From G963674665 sp964609625 (GTDB taxonomy: Bacteria; Desulfobacterota; Desulfovibrionia; Desulfovibrionales; Desulfovibrionaceae), in assembly GCA_964609625.1 (NCBI GenBank), contig CAZSRS010000010.1:36140-100139 (forward strand): a stretch of 64,000 nt of DNA. The letters are read 5' to 3'. Positions 33,222 through 43,900 of this stretch are shown one piece after another. The notes below the pieces were generated by a model. It was given only the letters and a program-made list of their open reading frames with translations, was not told the DNA's origin and did not search any database. Made by a program: the position numbers and the translations under genes. Position 1 is the first letter of the stretch. Each line of letters opens with the position of its first letter.

Positions 33222-34541
33222 GTGCCCAGGCCATGCGACAAAACCCTTACCTCGGACAACGCCCAAACTCCCGTGAAAAGCTCTCCCGATAGCGCATCCC
33301 CTGTGCTGGACATCGACCCACTCTTGCAACAGCGCGGTGTCTTCTCCCTGTACCAGCCCCTGGTTTCCGTGAAGAAGCGCTCCCTTCTCGGATTCGAGGC
33401 CCTTTCCAGGGGCATTTCCAATAACGGCGAGATCATTTCGCCGGCATGCCTTTTCCGCCTGCCGGCCAACAACAACCAGAAAATGGCCCTGGACAGGCTC
33501 TGCCGCGACAAGGCGCTCGAGGGTTTCGGCGATGTTCACCACAGGTACAAGGACTTGGTCCTGTCCATTAACCTCGATGTCTCCCTGCTGGATACCTTGG
33601 CGGCCGGCTCCGCCTATCTAGTCAACCAAACAAAACGCTTCGGCATCAACCCCAACAACGTGGTCATCGAACTCATCGAGTCCAACGTTCGAAACAACCT
33701 CGCCCTGCTCGACTTCATCGCCCGCTACCGCGATGCGGGGTTCCTCATCGCCCTGGACGACATCGGCTCGGGCCACTCCAACATGGAGCGCATCGCCCAG
33801 ATCAAACCCGACGTGCTCAAGATCGACCGTTCCTTGATCAGTGGCATCCACAAGGAATTCTACAAGCTGGAGGTCACGAAATCACTGATCGGCCTGGGGC
33901 AGCGCATCGGCGCCATGGTCGTGGCAGAGGGCGTGGAGTGCGAGGAGGAGGCCATGGCTCTCCTCGAACTGGGGGTGGACGTATTTCAGGGGTTCTACTT
34001 CGCCAGACCGGCACTGCTCGAACATGGTCAGCACCCCCCGCAAAGCATGCTGGACGCCCTGAACGTCGTGGAACACGTGGCCAGCCGGTTCAAACAGCGC
34101 ATGCTCACGACCATAGGCGAGAAAAAACGCCTCTACGCCATGTACGACGCCATTCTCAAAGACCTGATCAACTCTCTGGAGCAGAGCACGGAGCAACGCT
34201 ACGACCGTGTCCTGGCCGGTTTCATGACCATGCACTCGGATCTGGAGTGCCTCTACGTGCTCGATGAATGCGGGATGCAGATCTCGGAATCCATCTGCAA
34301 TCCCATGAACATCGTCGAAGCCAAGCGCTTCATCTATCAGCCGGCGCAAAAAGGCGCCGACCACTCCCTCAAGGATTACTTCCTGCCCATCGACGCGGGC
34401 CTGCCCAAATTCACTACGGAGTCATACATCTCACTGGCCTCGGGCAACCTCTGCACCACCATTGCCGCTGCCTTCACCAGCCGCGCGGGGAGCAGGCACA
34501 TCGTCTGCATGGACATCAGCAGGCAGGGCGGAATCCGCTGA
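33222..34541 (+). CDS. EAL-domain c-di-GMP phosphodiesterase with C-terminal sensor region
   Basis: 439 aa without a GGDEF domain. EAL domain at about 35-275 with a full catalytic set: FEALSRG, INLDVS (Asn), ELIES, ALDDIGSGHSN, LKIDRSL and VAEGVE, so it is probably active. The remaining 165 residues include a helical linker and a domain (about 320-435) resembling the sensory C-terminal part of YkuI-like EAL proteins. GTG 33222 is the furthest start; a TTGACA (33191-33196) with a weak -10 at 33214-33219 would place transcription start on it, so translation may begin later, for example GTG 33273. Confidence 0.9.
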   Translation: MPRPCDKTLTSDNAQTPVKSSPDSASPVLDIDPLLQQRGVFSLYQPLVSVKKRSLLGFEALSRGISNNGEIISPACLFRLPANNNQKMALDRLCRDKALEGFGDVHHRYKDLVLSINLDVSLLDTLAAGSAYLVNQTKRFGINPNNVVIELIESNVRNNLALLDFIARYRDAGFLIALDDIGSGHSNMERIAQIKPDVLKIDRSLISGIHKEFYKLEVTKSLIGLGQRIGAMVVAEGVECEEEAMALLELGVDVFQGFYFARPALLEHGQHPPQSMLDALNVVEHVASRFKQRMLTTIGEKKRLYAMYDAILKDLINSLEQSTEQRYDRVLAGFMTMHSDLECLYVLDECGMQISESICNPMNIVEAKRFIYQPAQKGADHSLKDYFLPIDAGLPKFTTESYISLASGNLCTTIAAAFTSRAGSRHIVCMDISRQGGIR

Positions 34542-34561
34542 GGCAGCGCCTTTTCAGGCAG

Positions 34562-35170
34562 TCAGCTCTTGACGGCGCTCCAGATGCCGGCACCCACGCA
34601 CAGAGCCCCGGCGCCGCGGCGCATGGGCTTGAGCAGGGAAGAAGTCGCCAGACAGCGAGCCTGCCCCGAGATCAGGGCGTAGGCCGTGGCGTTGGCGATG
34701 GCCAGGGTCAGGAACGTGCCACCGAGCAGGAGCATCTGCGGCAGGAGTGGTTGCCCCATACGCAAAAATTGGGGAAAAAACGCCACGAAAAAAGTAATGC
34801 CCTTTGGGTTCAGGGCCGTGACCAGCCAGGCCCGGCGGAACATCCGCCCCCGGCTGAGGGAGGCGGCTTCCGGTCGTGCCACCGTGGGGGGCGCCAACCA
34901 GAGCATGCACCCCAGGTAGATCAGATAACCGGCGCCAGCGAGCCTGAGCAGGGTGAACAGAGTGGACGACGCGGACAGCACCGCGCCCAGACCGGCCAGG
35001 GAGAGTGTCATGCAGGTCAGGTCGCCCATGGCCACGCCGGCCACCGTGGCCAGGGCAGCGCCTCTGCCCGCGGCGAGGCCGTGGCTGACCACCAGCAACA
35101 CCGTGGGACCGGGCGTGACCAGAAGCACCGTGGTTGCCGCCAGAAAGGTGAAATAGAGACCAAGGTCCAT
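34562..35170 (-). CDS. LysE/RhtB family amino acid exporter
   Basis: Inner-membrane protein of 202 aa with about six helices. The family signature is at the N-terminus: LVTPGPTVLLVVSHGLAAGRGAAL, then GYLIYLGCMLW and the NPKGITFFVAFFPQF segment. Members export lysine, threonine, homoserine or similar solutes. It begins 22 bases after the FecR gene in the same direction and may be read from that operon, but it has no obvious link to it. Confidence 0.93.
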   Translation of the reverse strand: MDLGLYFTFLAATTVLLVTPGPTVLLVVSHGLAAGRGAALATVAGVAMGDLTCMTLSLAGLGAVLSASSTLFTLLRLAGAGYLIYLGCMLWLAPPTVARPEAASLSRGRMFRRAWLVTALNPKGITFFVAFFPQFLRMGQPLLPQMLLLGGTFLTLAIANATAYALISGQARCLATSSLLKPMRRGAGALCVGAGIWSAVKS

Positions 35171-35192
35171 GATATTTCCTGGAGGCGGCGTG

Positions 35193-36209
35193 TCAGTTCA
35201 GGGGTCGCCCCACGCCTCTGTAGAGTTTTCTGTTCACTTCAGGGTCAAAGGAGCGCGGTTGGATGGCCACGGCGCCGAACTCCTGTTTTTCGAAACTGGT
35301 CAGTTCGCGCGCCCGCATTGGAATGTCCAACTGCACTTCCGCCACCATGTCGGGTTTGTCCAGCACCACCTCGCCCTCTTTGCTGCGGACCACCACCTTA
35401 CTGGCCGTGGTCTCGCGCAGGGCATGCAATTCGCTGTTCACGACGCGCACGGGCGTCCCATCGATCTCTTCCTCGCTGACGTCGATCTTGTGGTCCGTGA
35501 TTGTACCGCGGATGCCGATGGTCGCCAAGGGCGAACTCACACTCAGGTTCTCGGCGCGTTGCGCCGTGATCTTGCCGGTGGCGAACCTGAGCAACCCCTT
35601 GAGGAAGGCCAGAATCTGGCTGGAATTGCTCGCATTGCCTGGATCAAAGGACAACGCCCCAATACGCATCTCGCTCTCGGGCCCCATCTCCAGGGTGCTC
35701 TCGTCCAGGAACCGGATCATGACCTTGCCTTCCGGACCGGTGTGGACCAGGTCCTGTACATAGACGGCCGCACCTTCGACCAACTCGCGCGGGTGGCTCT
35801 GTGTCTCGGAGATGTCGAGCAGGGCCGTGGCAGCCCCTTCGATGCTTTCCACGACACCGGCCTGGGTCAGTTTGGAGGTATCGAGTGGGGTAGGGGCAAC
35901 GTCCGGCTCACTGTGTTTGACGATCTTGTCCGCAACAGGCTCCCGCAGCTCATGGGAGCCGGTCGTCTGCTCTTGCACTGTGGCGTTGGCCTCCAGGATG
36001 GATTCCTGCTGCTGTATTTCTGCTGCATCGCCTGAGGCAGGTTCCGGCGTGGATCCGGCCAGGGGGAAGGCCGATCCCAGCTCGGTCTCCTGGGCAAAAC
36101 CGGGATGGTGGCGGACCGTCTTCTTTTCCTGGGCCAGACACTGGACCGGACCGGCGATCAGGCAGAACAGGGTGAACGCAAGGATCAGACAGATCTGTGC
36201 TCTATGCAT
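35193..36209 (-). CDS. Exported FecR-domain protein
   Basis: 338 aa with a signal peptide (about residues 1-26, ending QCLAQ). A Thr/Pro/Glu-rich linker follows, then a FecR domain (about 130-260): GAAVYVQDLVHTGPEGKVMIRFLDESTLEMGPESEM, split by the usual short loops, and SPLATIGIRGT, the hallmark of these periplasmic beta domains. It lacks the transmembrane anti-sigma helix of true FecR, and no sigma factor is nearby, so classical iron signalling is unlikely. Last of nine co-directional genes for exported proteins. Confidence 0.9.
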   Translation of the reverse strand: MHRAQICLILAFTLFCLIAGPVQCLAQEKKTVRHHPGFAQETELGSAFPLAGSTPEPASGDAAEIQQQESILEANATVQEQTTGSHELREPVADKIVKHSEPDVAPTPLDTSKLTQAGVVESIEGAATALLDISETQSHPRELVEGAAVYVQDLVHTGPEGKVMIRFLDESTLEMGPESEMRIGALSFDPGNASNSSQILAFLKGLLRFATGKITAQRAENLSVSSPLATIGIRGTITDHKIDVSEEEIDGTPVRVVNSELHALRETTASKVVVRSKEGEVVLDKPDMVAEVQLDIPMRARELTSFEKQEFGAVAIQPRSFDPEVNRKLYRGVGRPLN

Positions 36210-36263
36210 GGCACGCCTTGTGGCGCGACGCGGGCAGGCCCGCGTCGCGCATGCATTTTCGGG

Positions 36264-37136
36264 TTATTGGGCGGCGGCTCCACCCTTGTAATCCGAATCC
36301 GCCGCAGGGGGCGCGGCCTCGGTGGGCACGGCCAGATCGCCATAGCTGACCTTGGTGCTGCCTCCCTTGAGGGCTCCGGCCTGGTCGTCGGACTCGCTGA
36401 GTTCGTCCTTGGAAGTGCCCATGCCCATGACCTCGACGATGTTCTCGCCCTGGTAGATGAGTATGTTGCCCATGACGTCACGAACCTTTTCCACGTCGAG
36501 CTGCAGGATGACGTAGGCGTCGCCCTCCGCGTCCCAACCCCAGCCCTTCTTGCCGAACTTCACGGAATGCTGCGGGATGTAGGCGCCATAGACAGCCGCG
36601 CAAAGTCTGGAACGATTCACGTCCTTGGTGAGGATGAAGTTTTCCACCTGGGAACGGGAGTATATCTCCTCGCCCACAAGCAAGGCGGCAAGCTGTTGAT
36701 AGGCGTCGAGCATGGCCGCGCGCAGTGCCTGCAGCGCGGGACGCGCCGCGGGATTGGTGGTGCCTAGACCCACGTGCTTGATGGTCACATTTTGGTAGTA
36801 GTTGTACTCGCCCAGGACGTTGATCACGTCAGCCAGATCCATGTGGCCGTAGCAGATGGCGATGTCCTTGCCCGGGTCGTAGACGCACTCATCGACTTGC
36901 ACTCCCTTGATCAGGGCGTGCGCCTTGCTGTCGACCTTCAGATTGGGGTCCTCGGTAAGGCCGAACTCCCCTTCCTTCTTCACCTTGTAGCCCACCACGG
37001 ATTCCATGAGATTGCGCTTCAGGTCCTGCTTGGCCATCTCGATGGTCATGAGCTTCTTGTTGCCGGCCATGGCCGGCAGTGCGCAGCAGAGCAACAACGC
37101 TGCCAGTATGAACACAAGTATCTTGTTGCGGTTCAT
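36264..37136 (-). CDS. Exported LPP20-like protein of unknown function
   Basis: 290 aa. Signal peptide of about 25 residues (LVFILAALLLCCALPAMA-GNK). The mature part begins with a helix-rich segment (MTIEMAKQDLKRNLMESVVGYKV) and YGHMDLADVINVLG, reminiscent of LPP20/FlgP-type domains, followed by a low-complexity tail. ATG 37136 follows GAGGGAAAAAGG. Assignment to LPP20 is by general resemblance only. Part of the envelope cluster. Confidence 0.7.
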   Translation of the reverse strand: MNRNKILVFILAALLLCCALPAMAGNKKLMTIEMAKQDLKRNLMESVVGYKVKKEGEFGLTEDPNLKVDSKAHALIKGVQVDECVYDPGKDIAICYGHMDLADVINVLGEYNYYQNVTIKHVGLGTTNPAARPALQALRAAMLDAYQQLAALLVGEEIYSRSQVENFILTKDVNRSRLCAAVYGAYIPQHSVKFGKKGWGWDAEGDAYVILQLDVEKVRDVMGNILIYQGENIVEVMGMGTSKDELSESDDQAGALKGGSTKVSYGDLAVPTEAAPPAADSDYKGGAAAQ

Positions 37137-37236
37137 GCCTTTTTCCCTCGCTTGGTCTGGCCCCCCCTGTCCCTTGAAGGAAGGAGTCCAGGATGATGGT
37201 TTTGCTTCACGTTTCGGTCCGTCGCGGCAGCCCCTC

Positions 37237-37731
37237 CTAGGGTTCCGCCGGGACCGGTTCACCGGCCTGTTCCTGCCCATGCATGGCGCCGCCACGGACC
37301 GTGAACTTCCCTTCCAGGGAGTGATCCATGGGGATGTCCAATACCTCGTAGGTGAGGAATTCCGACACATCCATGGGCTCCCACTCCAGAATCACGGTCG
37401 TGATGGGGGCCGGTCGCACCTGCGGCACCTGGGCGTTCGGCGCGGACGCCTGACCTGGAGACTCGGGTGAAATCCGCACCTCGTCAACCATGATCAGGGT
37501 TTTGTTCTGATCCTTGGGGTCTGGTTTCACCTTGGCCTTGAAAAACACCGTTCCATTTTCAGGAAGCTGTTTTCCCTCTTGCAAACGCTCGAAAACCTGT
37601 TGCTTGACGGCCTGTTGCTTGTCGGCCCAGGCCTTCATGAGTTCCTTTTGTCCCGCGCTCGCAACCGCCGTGGGCAGCATGAGGGTCAGGACGACCAGAA
37701 ACGGCAGCAACCGGAAGCTGTGTGTTTCCAC
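37237..37731 (-). CDS. Exported hypothetical protein
   Basis: 164 aa with a signal peptide (to about residue 26, AVASA-GQ). The mature chain has a charged helix (MKAWADKQQAVKQQVFERLQEG) and a beta-rich, Pro-rich remainder. I do not recognise a family. It starts 15 bases after the TPR lipoprotein stops and is followed by a 100-base gap. Its role must be sought through the cluster. Confidence 0.7.
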   Translation of the reverse strand: METHSFRLLPFLVVLTLMLPTAVASAGQKELMKAWADKQQAVKQQVFERLQEGKQLPENGTVFFKAKVKPDPKDQNKTLIMVDEVRISPESPGQASAPNAQVPQVRPAPITTVILEWEPMDVSEFLTYEVLDIPMDHSLEGKFTVRGGAMHGQEQAGEPVPAEP

Positions 37732-37746
37732 GTTATACTCCGCGGA

Positions 37747-38406
37747 TTAGAAGTCCGAGGGACTGATGGCCTTTGCACCACCCTTGAATTCCGTCTTGGG
37801 CTGCGGCGGAGACGGGGGCGGGGTGCTCTTCTTGGGTCCGGAGCCGCAGCGCGCCTTGGCCCTGTCCAGCCCCTCACGCCCGCGCAGATTGCCAGGGTCC
37901 AGGGCCAGGGCGTGGTTGAAGGAGGCAATGGCGTCACTACAACGCTTTTCAGCAAGATAGATCTCGCCCAGGGCCACGAAGACATTGGGGTCACGGCTGC
38001 CCAGCGCGCGGGCCGCTTCGAGTTCCAGCTTGGCGGAAACGTAGTCCTGCCTCTGGAAATAGAGCATGCCGAGGAATTCCCGCGCCGGCACGAAGCGGGG
38101 GTTGATCACCGCGGCGCGCTTGGCCGCGTCTTCGGCGTTCATGTCCATGTTCTGTTTCTTGTAGGTGAGCGCCAGATGATACCAGGCCTCCACGTAGTTG
38201 GGATCCAGATTGACCGCATACTGGAAGCTGGCCTGGGCGTGGGCCCATTGCTCCTGCCGGAAGTAACCGAGGCCCTGCTCGTAATACTGGGCAGGTGTGA
38301 GCTGCGGCGCGGCGGTCTGGACCGGCGCCGGGCCCGCTGTCCGGCAGCCCGCAGCGGCTGCCAGGAGAAAGACGAGTGCCAGCAACGGAAGCATTCTCTT
38401 GACCAT
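37747..38406 (-). CDS. TPR-repeat lipoprotein
   Basis: 219 aa. Signal peptide with lipobox LAAAAGC, so Cys at about residue 21 would be lipidated and the protein anchored in a membrane facing the periplasm. Residues about 40-190 contain four tetratricopeptide repeats (YEQGLGYFRQEQWAHAQASF, AEDAAKRAAVINPRFVPARE and similar), a protein-interaction scaffold. A Pro/Lys-rich tail follows. AAGGAG lies 7 bases before ATG 38406, which fixes the start over an upstream in-frame ATG. Confidence 0.9.
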   Translation of the reverse strand: MVKRMLPLLALVFLLAAAAGCRTAGPAPVQTAAPQLTPAQYYEQGLGYFRQEQWAHAQASFQYAVNLDPNYVEAWYHLALTYKKQNMDMNAEDAAKRAAVINPRFVPAREFLGMLYFQRQDYVSAKLELEAARALGSRDPNVFVALGEIYLAEKRCSDAIASFNHALALDPGNLRGREGLDRAKARCGSGPKKSTPPPSPPQPKTEFKGGAKAISPSDF

Positions 38407-38533
38407 GTCGAAACTCCTTGTCATGCGTTAGTGTGGTTTCAGGCCGAGCGTCCGTGCAGGCCGCCCCCCTTAGTCTGAAAGCTTGTTATTTCCCTATTTC
38501 CAAGCGGCTCGCGCTGTTCAGGCACGGGCCGCG

Positions 38534-39994
38534 TCAGAAACTCTCCACGGCAGACTTCCCGCCCGCGGCATCGAGGATGCCTTCCTCATCCAGTTTCTTG
38601 GCCACGTCGGGCGCCACCTCGGCCACTTTCTGCAGTGTCTCTTCGCTCTTGACGATCTCCTTGACTCGCTCGGGGTGCGCCGCGGCCAGGGAGGCCGGGG
38701 GAGAGCCTTGAAGCCGTCTGGTGATCTCCTCTTCCTTCATGATCGGCTCAAAGACCACCTGCACGGTGTTGCCGTGGGCCGAGTCCAGCTTGAAGGCGTT
38801 CTCTCCCAACTTCTGATTCAGGGGTTGCAACACGGCGCTGTTGAGCATCTGGTTGAAGTTGTCGTCGCTGCCCGTGAATTCGACCTCGTACAGTGACAGT
38901 CCATTGCGGTCGAAGTTGCGAAAGTCGATGTTCAGCACGGGCCTGAGGCCGATAAATTCCTTCCGCAGCAACTGCCCCATGTCGTAACTGGGCAGGCCCA
39001 GCACCTGGAGCTGGTAGATCTTGGACGGGGCCTGTAGGTGCTGCACGAAAAAGTCCTGGGAGAACTCCTCGCCGATGAGCTGCCCCACGCTTTCGATGGC
39101 CTGGGCCTCGTTAGGCCAGGAGCGGCCCTTGGGCACCTTGTTGTTGTAGAGGATCTCCTCGCCGGTGTGGGCGTTGACGCACTTCACGCTGAAGTGGTTG
39201 AGCAGGTACAAGGTGACGGTGATGTTCGCGGGCTGCAAAGTCTGGGTACTGGTGGTCAGCTTGGCCTCGCCCGTGATGTAGAAATCCGCGGCCTGTTGCC
39301 GCTGCAGGGAAATGGTGGTTTCCACCTGGTTCTGCAATTTGCTGCGGACCATCATGTCGGTCTTGAGCTGGGTGGAATGGTCCTCGGACCAGACCCTGTA
39401 TCCGAAGCCCTTGATGCGCTCGTTGAGGATATTTTCCGCCAGGCCCGAACGTTGAAAGCCCGCGCCCGGAGAGTCCGCGCTCTGCACCCGGATGGACGTG
39501 GAAATCTTGGGATTGCCACGTTCCTTGATCAGGACCACCTTTTCATCCCTGGACATTTCCTGCAGGGCGTTCTGCACGTCGTCCACATAGACCTCGGCCT
39601 TGATCAGCATGTGCGCGAAGCCGTCCTCGCCGACCCAGGGCGCGCTCTCCTTGATCACGCTCTTGATCAGGCCGGCGGTGCGCGTCAGGACGCGGTCGTG
39701 GATCAGGGTGTAGTTCTCGATAAGGGTGGAAGAGGACACCAACGCGCCCACGGCCTTTTCCACCGCCTGTTTGCGGGCGTCCCTGCGCAGGTCCTCCACC
39801 ATCAGGGCCTTGTCGCGCTGGTAGGCATCGGCGTTGGGATCGGCCAGGCCCTCGGCCGAGACGATGATGGTCTTGCCCTGGGCCGCTGCCAGGCCAGGCA
39901 CCGCCAGGAGCAGCACTGCGGCAAGCAGCGCCATGCGGGCCATGATCCTGGATATGCGCGCGGTGGCGCGCCCCCCCGTGGTGATACTCTGCAT
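38534..39994 (-). CDS. Exported protein with FlgT/LPP20-like N-terminal domain
   Basis: 486 aa. Signal peptide about residues 1-38 (AVLLLAVPGLAAA-QG). Residues about 45-150 (DARKQAVEKAVGALVSSSTLIEN, RTAGLIKSVIKES, MLIKAEVYVDDVQ) resemble the N-terminal domain of FlgT-type flagellar assembly proteins. Two further domains have beta-strand patterning, with a helical Ala/Glu-rich C-terminus. No flagellar genes are near, so a non-flagellar envelope role is more likely. 11 bases after the OmpA-family gene. Confidence 0.78.
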   Translation of the reverse strand: MQSITTGGRATARISRIMARMALLAAVLLLAVPGLAAAQGKTIIVSAEGLADPNADAYQRDKALMVEDLRRDARKQAVEKAVGALVSSSTLIENYTLIHDRVLTRTAGLIKSVIKESAPWVGEDGFAHMLIKAEVYVDDVQNALQEMSRDEKVVLIKERGNPKISTSIRVQSADSPGAGFQRSGLAENILNERIKGFGYRVWSEDHSTQLKTDMMVRSKLQNQVETTISLQRQQAADFYITGEAKLTTSTQTLQPANITVTLYLLNHFSVKCVNAHTGEEILYNNKVPKGRSWPNEAQAIESVGQLIGEEFSQDFFVQHLQAPSKIYQLQVLGLPSYDMGQLLRKEFIGLRPVLNIDFRNFDRNGLSLYEVEFTGSDDNFNQMLNSAVLQPLNQKLGENAFKLDSAHGNTVQVVFEPIMKEEEITRRLQGSPPASLAAAHPERVKEIVKSEETLQKVAEVAPDVAKKLDEEGILDAAGGKSAVESF

Positions 39995-40005
39995 GCTCGT
40001 TCCCC

Positions 40006-40734
40006 CTATTTCATGCCCTGAAACTGCACACGGCGGTTCCGGGCCCTGCCGTCTTCCGACAGATTACTGGCGATGGGGCGGGTCTGGCCGTAGCCCATGA
40101 CCTGCAAACGCGCCGGATCCAGACCCTGAGCCTGGACCAGGTACTGCCGCACGGCCTCGGCCCGCCGTTTGGAGAGTTCCATGTTGGACTGGGGGCTGCC
40201 CACGTCGTCGGTGTGCCCCTGGACCTCGAAACGGAACTCGCCGAACTTGCTCTGGGCCATGGCCGCGAACTTGTCCAGGGAGGCACGCGCTTCCGGCCTG
40301 AGGGCCGCGCTCCCTGTGTCGAAATTGATGTCCAGGCTCATGGGGGGCAAGCCCTTGGCGCCGCCCAGGCCCCGTTTCTGGATCTCTTCCTCCACCTTGA
40401 CGGAGTCGGCGTCGTCCAGGGCGATGGGTTTGTTGCGCAGGCATTCGGCCCGGCGATCCAGGATGAAGGAGTCGTCGGGGTAGAATTCCAGGCTCTTGGC
40501 ATACCATTTTTCGGCATCCAGCCAGAGTTGCTGGTCATAGGCCATGTCACCCAGGGCCACGTAGAGATCGCCACATTGCGGATACTGCTCCACGCGGCGC
40601 AGCACTTCCTGCATGTCCTCGATGGTGTCTATGCCGTCGTAGGCGGCGTCACAATCCTGGGCCGCGGCACCCCCGCTCCAGAGCAGGGCAAGCGCTGTGG
40701 CCAGCAGCAGCGTCGGTATCACTCTCTTCAGCAT
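40006..40734 (-). CDS. OmpA-family peptidoglycan-binding protein
   Basis: 242 aa. Signal peptide to about residue 25 (SGGAAA-QD), a short TPR-like helical region (QYPQCGDLYVALGDMAYDQQLWLDAEKWYAK), and a C-terminal OmpA domain at about 130-242: SLDINFDTGSAALRP, VQGHTDDVGS, NMELSKRRAEAVRQYL, GYGQTRPIASN, NRRVQF. The Asp and Arg that bind diaminopimelate are present. There is no beta-barrel, so it is periplasmic and would tether its partners to the cell wall. Confidence 0.93.
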   Translation of the reverse strand: MLKRVIPTLLLATALALLWSGGAAAQDCDAAYDGIDTIEDMQEVLRRVEQYPQCGDLYVALGDMAYDQQLWLDAEKWYAKSLEFYPDDSFILDRRAECLRNKPIALDDADSVKVEEEIQKRGLGGAKGLPPMSLDINFDTGSAALRPEARASLDKFAAMAQSKFGEFRFEVQGHTDDVGSPQSNMELSKRRAEAVRQYLVQAQGLDPARLQVMGYGQTRPIASNLSEDGRARNRRVQFQGMK

Positions 40735-40904
40735 GATCTCTCCCTTTCTTGCGGTAAGACAAGTCTATTCTAGCATGTTGCGTGCCTTTGTGAACAGAAT
40801 TCTTCTTTTCCACCCCGCCGTTCTGTTTGCACCCGTGTTTCCAAGACGACCGTCTTGTCGACCAGGCATACCGCACATCGAAATAGTGCGGAAATATCGA
40901 CATT

Positions 40905-43900
40905 CTATTGCACCGCTTGCGCGGCACCACCCTGATGGCCCTGACCTGTGTCCAGCCCAATGGGAATGAAGGCTGCCCAGTTCAAGGGCGCGGCATGGGC
41001 CTCGCTCTTGGCCATCTCCAACTGCGCCGCGCGCAGGGCCTGGGGAATGTCCGCCCCCTGGAAGAGATGGTCGTAGAAACGTGCCATCAGTTCAGCAGTG
41101 GCCTTGGAAGGCACTTCCCAGAGGGAGGCGACCACCATGCCCGCTCCGGCGGACTGGAAGGCGCCGGCCAGGGAGGCCAGCTCCAGGCCGAGATTACCGC
41201 CGCGCAAAGCGGTTTCGCAGCAGGAAAGGGTGCAGAGTCTGGCGCCACCGAGCTTGCCGAAAAGGTCGCGCCTAATCTGGCGCACCGTGACCAAGCCGCT
41301 ACGAAAGTCGCCTTCGGCGGCGGGGTCCTCGGAAAAGACCAGGAAGGAGTCCAGGGGGCTCTTGGGCAGCAGCTTGCCGTGGGTGGCCAGATGCACGTAG
41401 CCGCGTGGTTCCTGGGTGAGCATGGCAAAAAGCTCGGTCTCGGTGACCGCGGCATCGGCCACGGTCAGGGGCTGCCCGCCCTGCCCCGCGGCAGTGGTCT
41501 CTATGTGCCGGACCTCTTCGCCGGCGCTGGGCAGGGAGTTGAAGCCGAAGGCGCGCGTGCCCTCGTTCTCCTGCACCGTTGGGGCGTAATCCGCGGGGTT
41601 GAGCAGTTTGTGGATGGTGGCTGCCTCGATGTAGGGGATCACCCCCATGCCCAGGTCGCCGCCACGCACTCCTTCACCGGCGGGGGGCAGTGCCGCGCCG
41701 AAATAGCTGGGCATCACGGGATTGCCCACGGCTACCAGGGTTCCGGGAGCGGTCGCCGGCTTGACCAGCAACTGCCCCAGGGAGGCGACGTAGGACACCG
41801 TGTAGCGCTCCATGAGATATTCCCCCCCTTCCCTGGCCGTGAGCATGGCGCCAAAGGGCAGTGCCGCCAGGGCGCCGTAGGTGAGGAGCACCACCTCCCT
41901 ACCGCCTGGTTCTCCAGGAATGGGCAGGTCCAGGCCGCTGTCCACGAACAGCTTGCGATGAAAATCGACCAGGAGTCCGGTGACGTCGCGGTTCTCTGCC
42001 AGGGCGCTGCCGAACTGCGCCACGTAGTCGTCGATGAAATCCCGCGCCCTGCGGCCCGCGCCTGTCGGACGGGGAGCGGTATGCAGGGCGAGACCGTCCT
42101 GGTGCAACTCCCAGATGTAGATGTCCGTGGTGTCGTAGTAGAAGGCCAGCAAGGTCCTGTCCGCGCCGAGCGCGTTGCGGACCTGCGCCAAGTCCACACC
42201 CGGGGGGCGCAGGAAGGGATCGTCCGCTTCCAGCAGTTTTTCCATTTCCCTGCGCTCGGCCTCCAGATCGGCGATGGCGTCCTTGTTGGCCACGGGATTG
42301 AGCTGCAAGCGCTGGAGCCGGTATTGGATTTCGGCCAGACGGCGCCCCTGCTCCTGCTTATCCTTGGGAAGGGCCTGTTCGAACAGGGACTTGATGGCTG
42401 CCTGGCGGCTGCGCTCCAGGTATTCCAGGGCAGCCGTGGACCAGGCACCTGCCTGGGGCGAGTTTTTGTCCTGCTTCCAACGCTGCAGGAGCAGATCGAT
42501 GATGTCGTTGTAGGGCTCGGAGCGGTTGCGCAGGAAGCCAGCGGCGTCGCCGGCGCCGAGCACGTCGCGCATGGATTCGATGATCTCGATGGCTTGCATG
42601 AAATGCTGCTCGGCCTGCTCCAGATTACCCATGGCGCGCCTGGCCTTGCCCATGCCGTGGCGAGCCTGCCAAAGCTGATCCATTGCATTGATATTTTTGG
42701 CATTTCCCTCAGCCTGCCTATAGAAGGCAAAGGCACAGGTGCGGAAATCACCTTCAGGGCAGATCCTGAGGGCCTCGGGCATGGGCTGAAGGCCACGGGC
42801 GTCGATCTCCAGGCAGGCGTCGCCCAGGTTGTTGGCGATGTCGCTGAGTTCGTAGGTGGCGGCGCCCTGGTCTTGCAGCTTCTCGGCCAGGGCCAGGGCC
42901 TCGGCGAGCAGGGCAAAGGCCTTGGCCAGCGGCTCCCGGATCGCCTCGTCCTTGATTTCAGGGTCGCCCAGCCGCTCGAAGTGCAGGCGCCCCTTGTTCT
43001 GGACAGCGGCCAACTCGGTACGCGGATCTCCCATGTTCTTGGCCAGGGCGATGGAGGCGTCGGCAGCGGCGTCGGCAGCGGTGAAATCAGCCTGATCGAA
43101 ATTTTCCTGCAACTGGGCGATGTACGCGGCCACGGTGTTCAGCAGGGCTTTGGCCCGTAGTTGTTTGTCATGGGTCTTGGCGGCGGCCTCGAAAAGGTAC
43201 AGGGCGTCGGTGTAGATGCCCAGGTCATAGGCCAGGATGCCCTGCGAGTTGCGGATGCTCTGGAGCAATTCGGCGTCTCCGAGGGCTTCGGCCATGGACT
43301 TGGCCTGTTCCAGGCTCTCGCCGGCGCGCTGGTACTCACCCAGGAGTTGCAGGCAGATGCCCAGGTTGAAAGCGGCCGCGGCCTGGATCAGATCCGCGCC
43401 TTCCGGGCCAGGGGGCGCGCTGTCCAGCAGGGCGCGCAACGTCTCCGCCGCCTGGACGATCTCGCCCATGGTCAGCTGTACCGCGGCCAGGGCCCCGCGC
43501 TCCCTGCGGGCTTCGGCCGCGTCGTTCACGGCCAGCCAATGGTCCAGGGCCTTTTGCACCGCCGCAAGGGATTCATTGTAGCGGCCAAGGGTCTTGAGGG
43601 TTCGGGAGTGCGCCGAGAGTTCGCGGGCAATGGCGTCCTTGCCCTTGGCTTCATCCTTGACCGCGCTGAAATGCGCCAGTGCCTTTTCCTGGGCCGCGCG
43701 GGCCTTGTCAAAGGCCGCACTCTCCTCCAGGGCTTTGCCCCGTGTACTTTCCAGAAAACCCTGCTGCATGAGCACGTCGTCACGCCCATAGGCCGTGAGT
43801 TCCTTGCGGCCGGCCAGGGCCTCGAAAGCCTTGGCCGCATCCTCGAAATAGGAATCCCGCAGCTTGAGGGCCTCGGCTCGGGTCTTTTCGTCGCCGTCTT

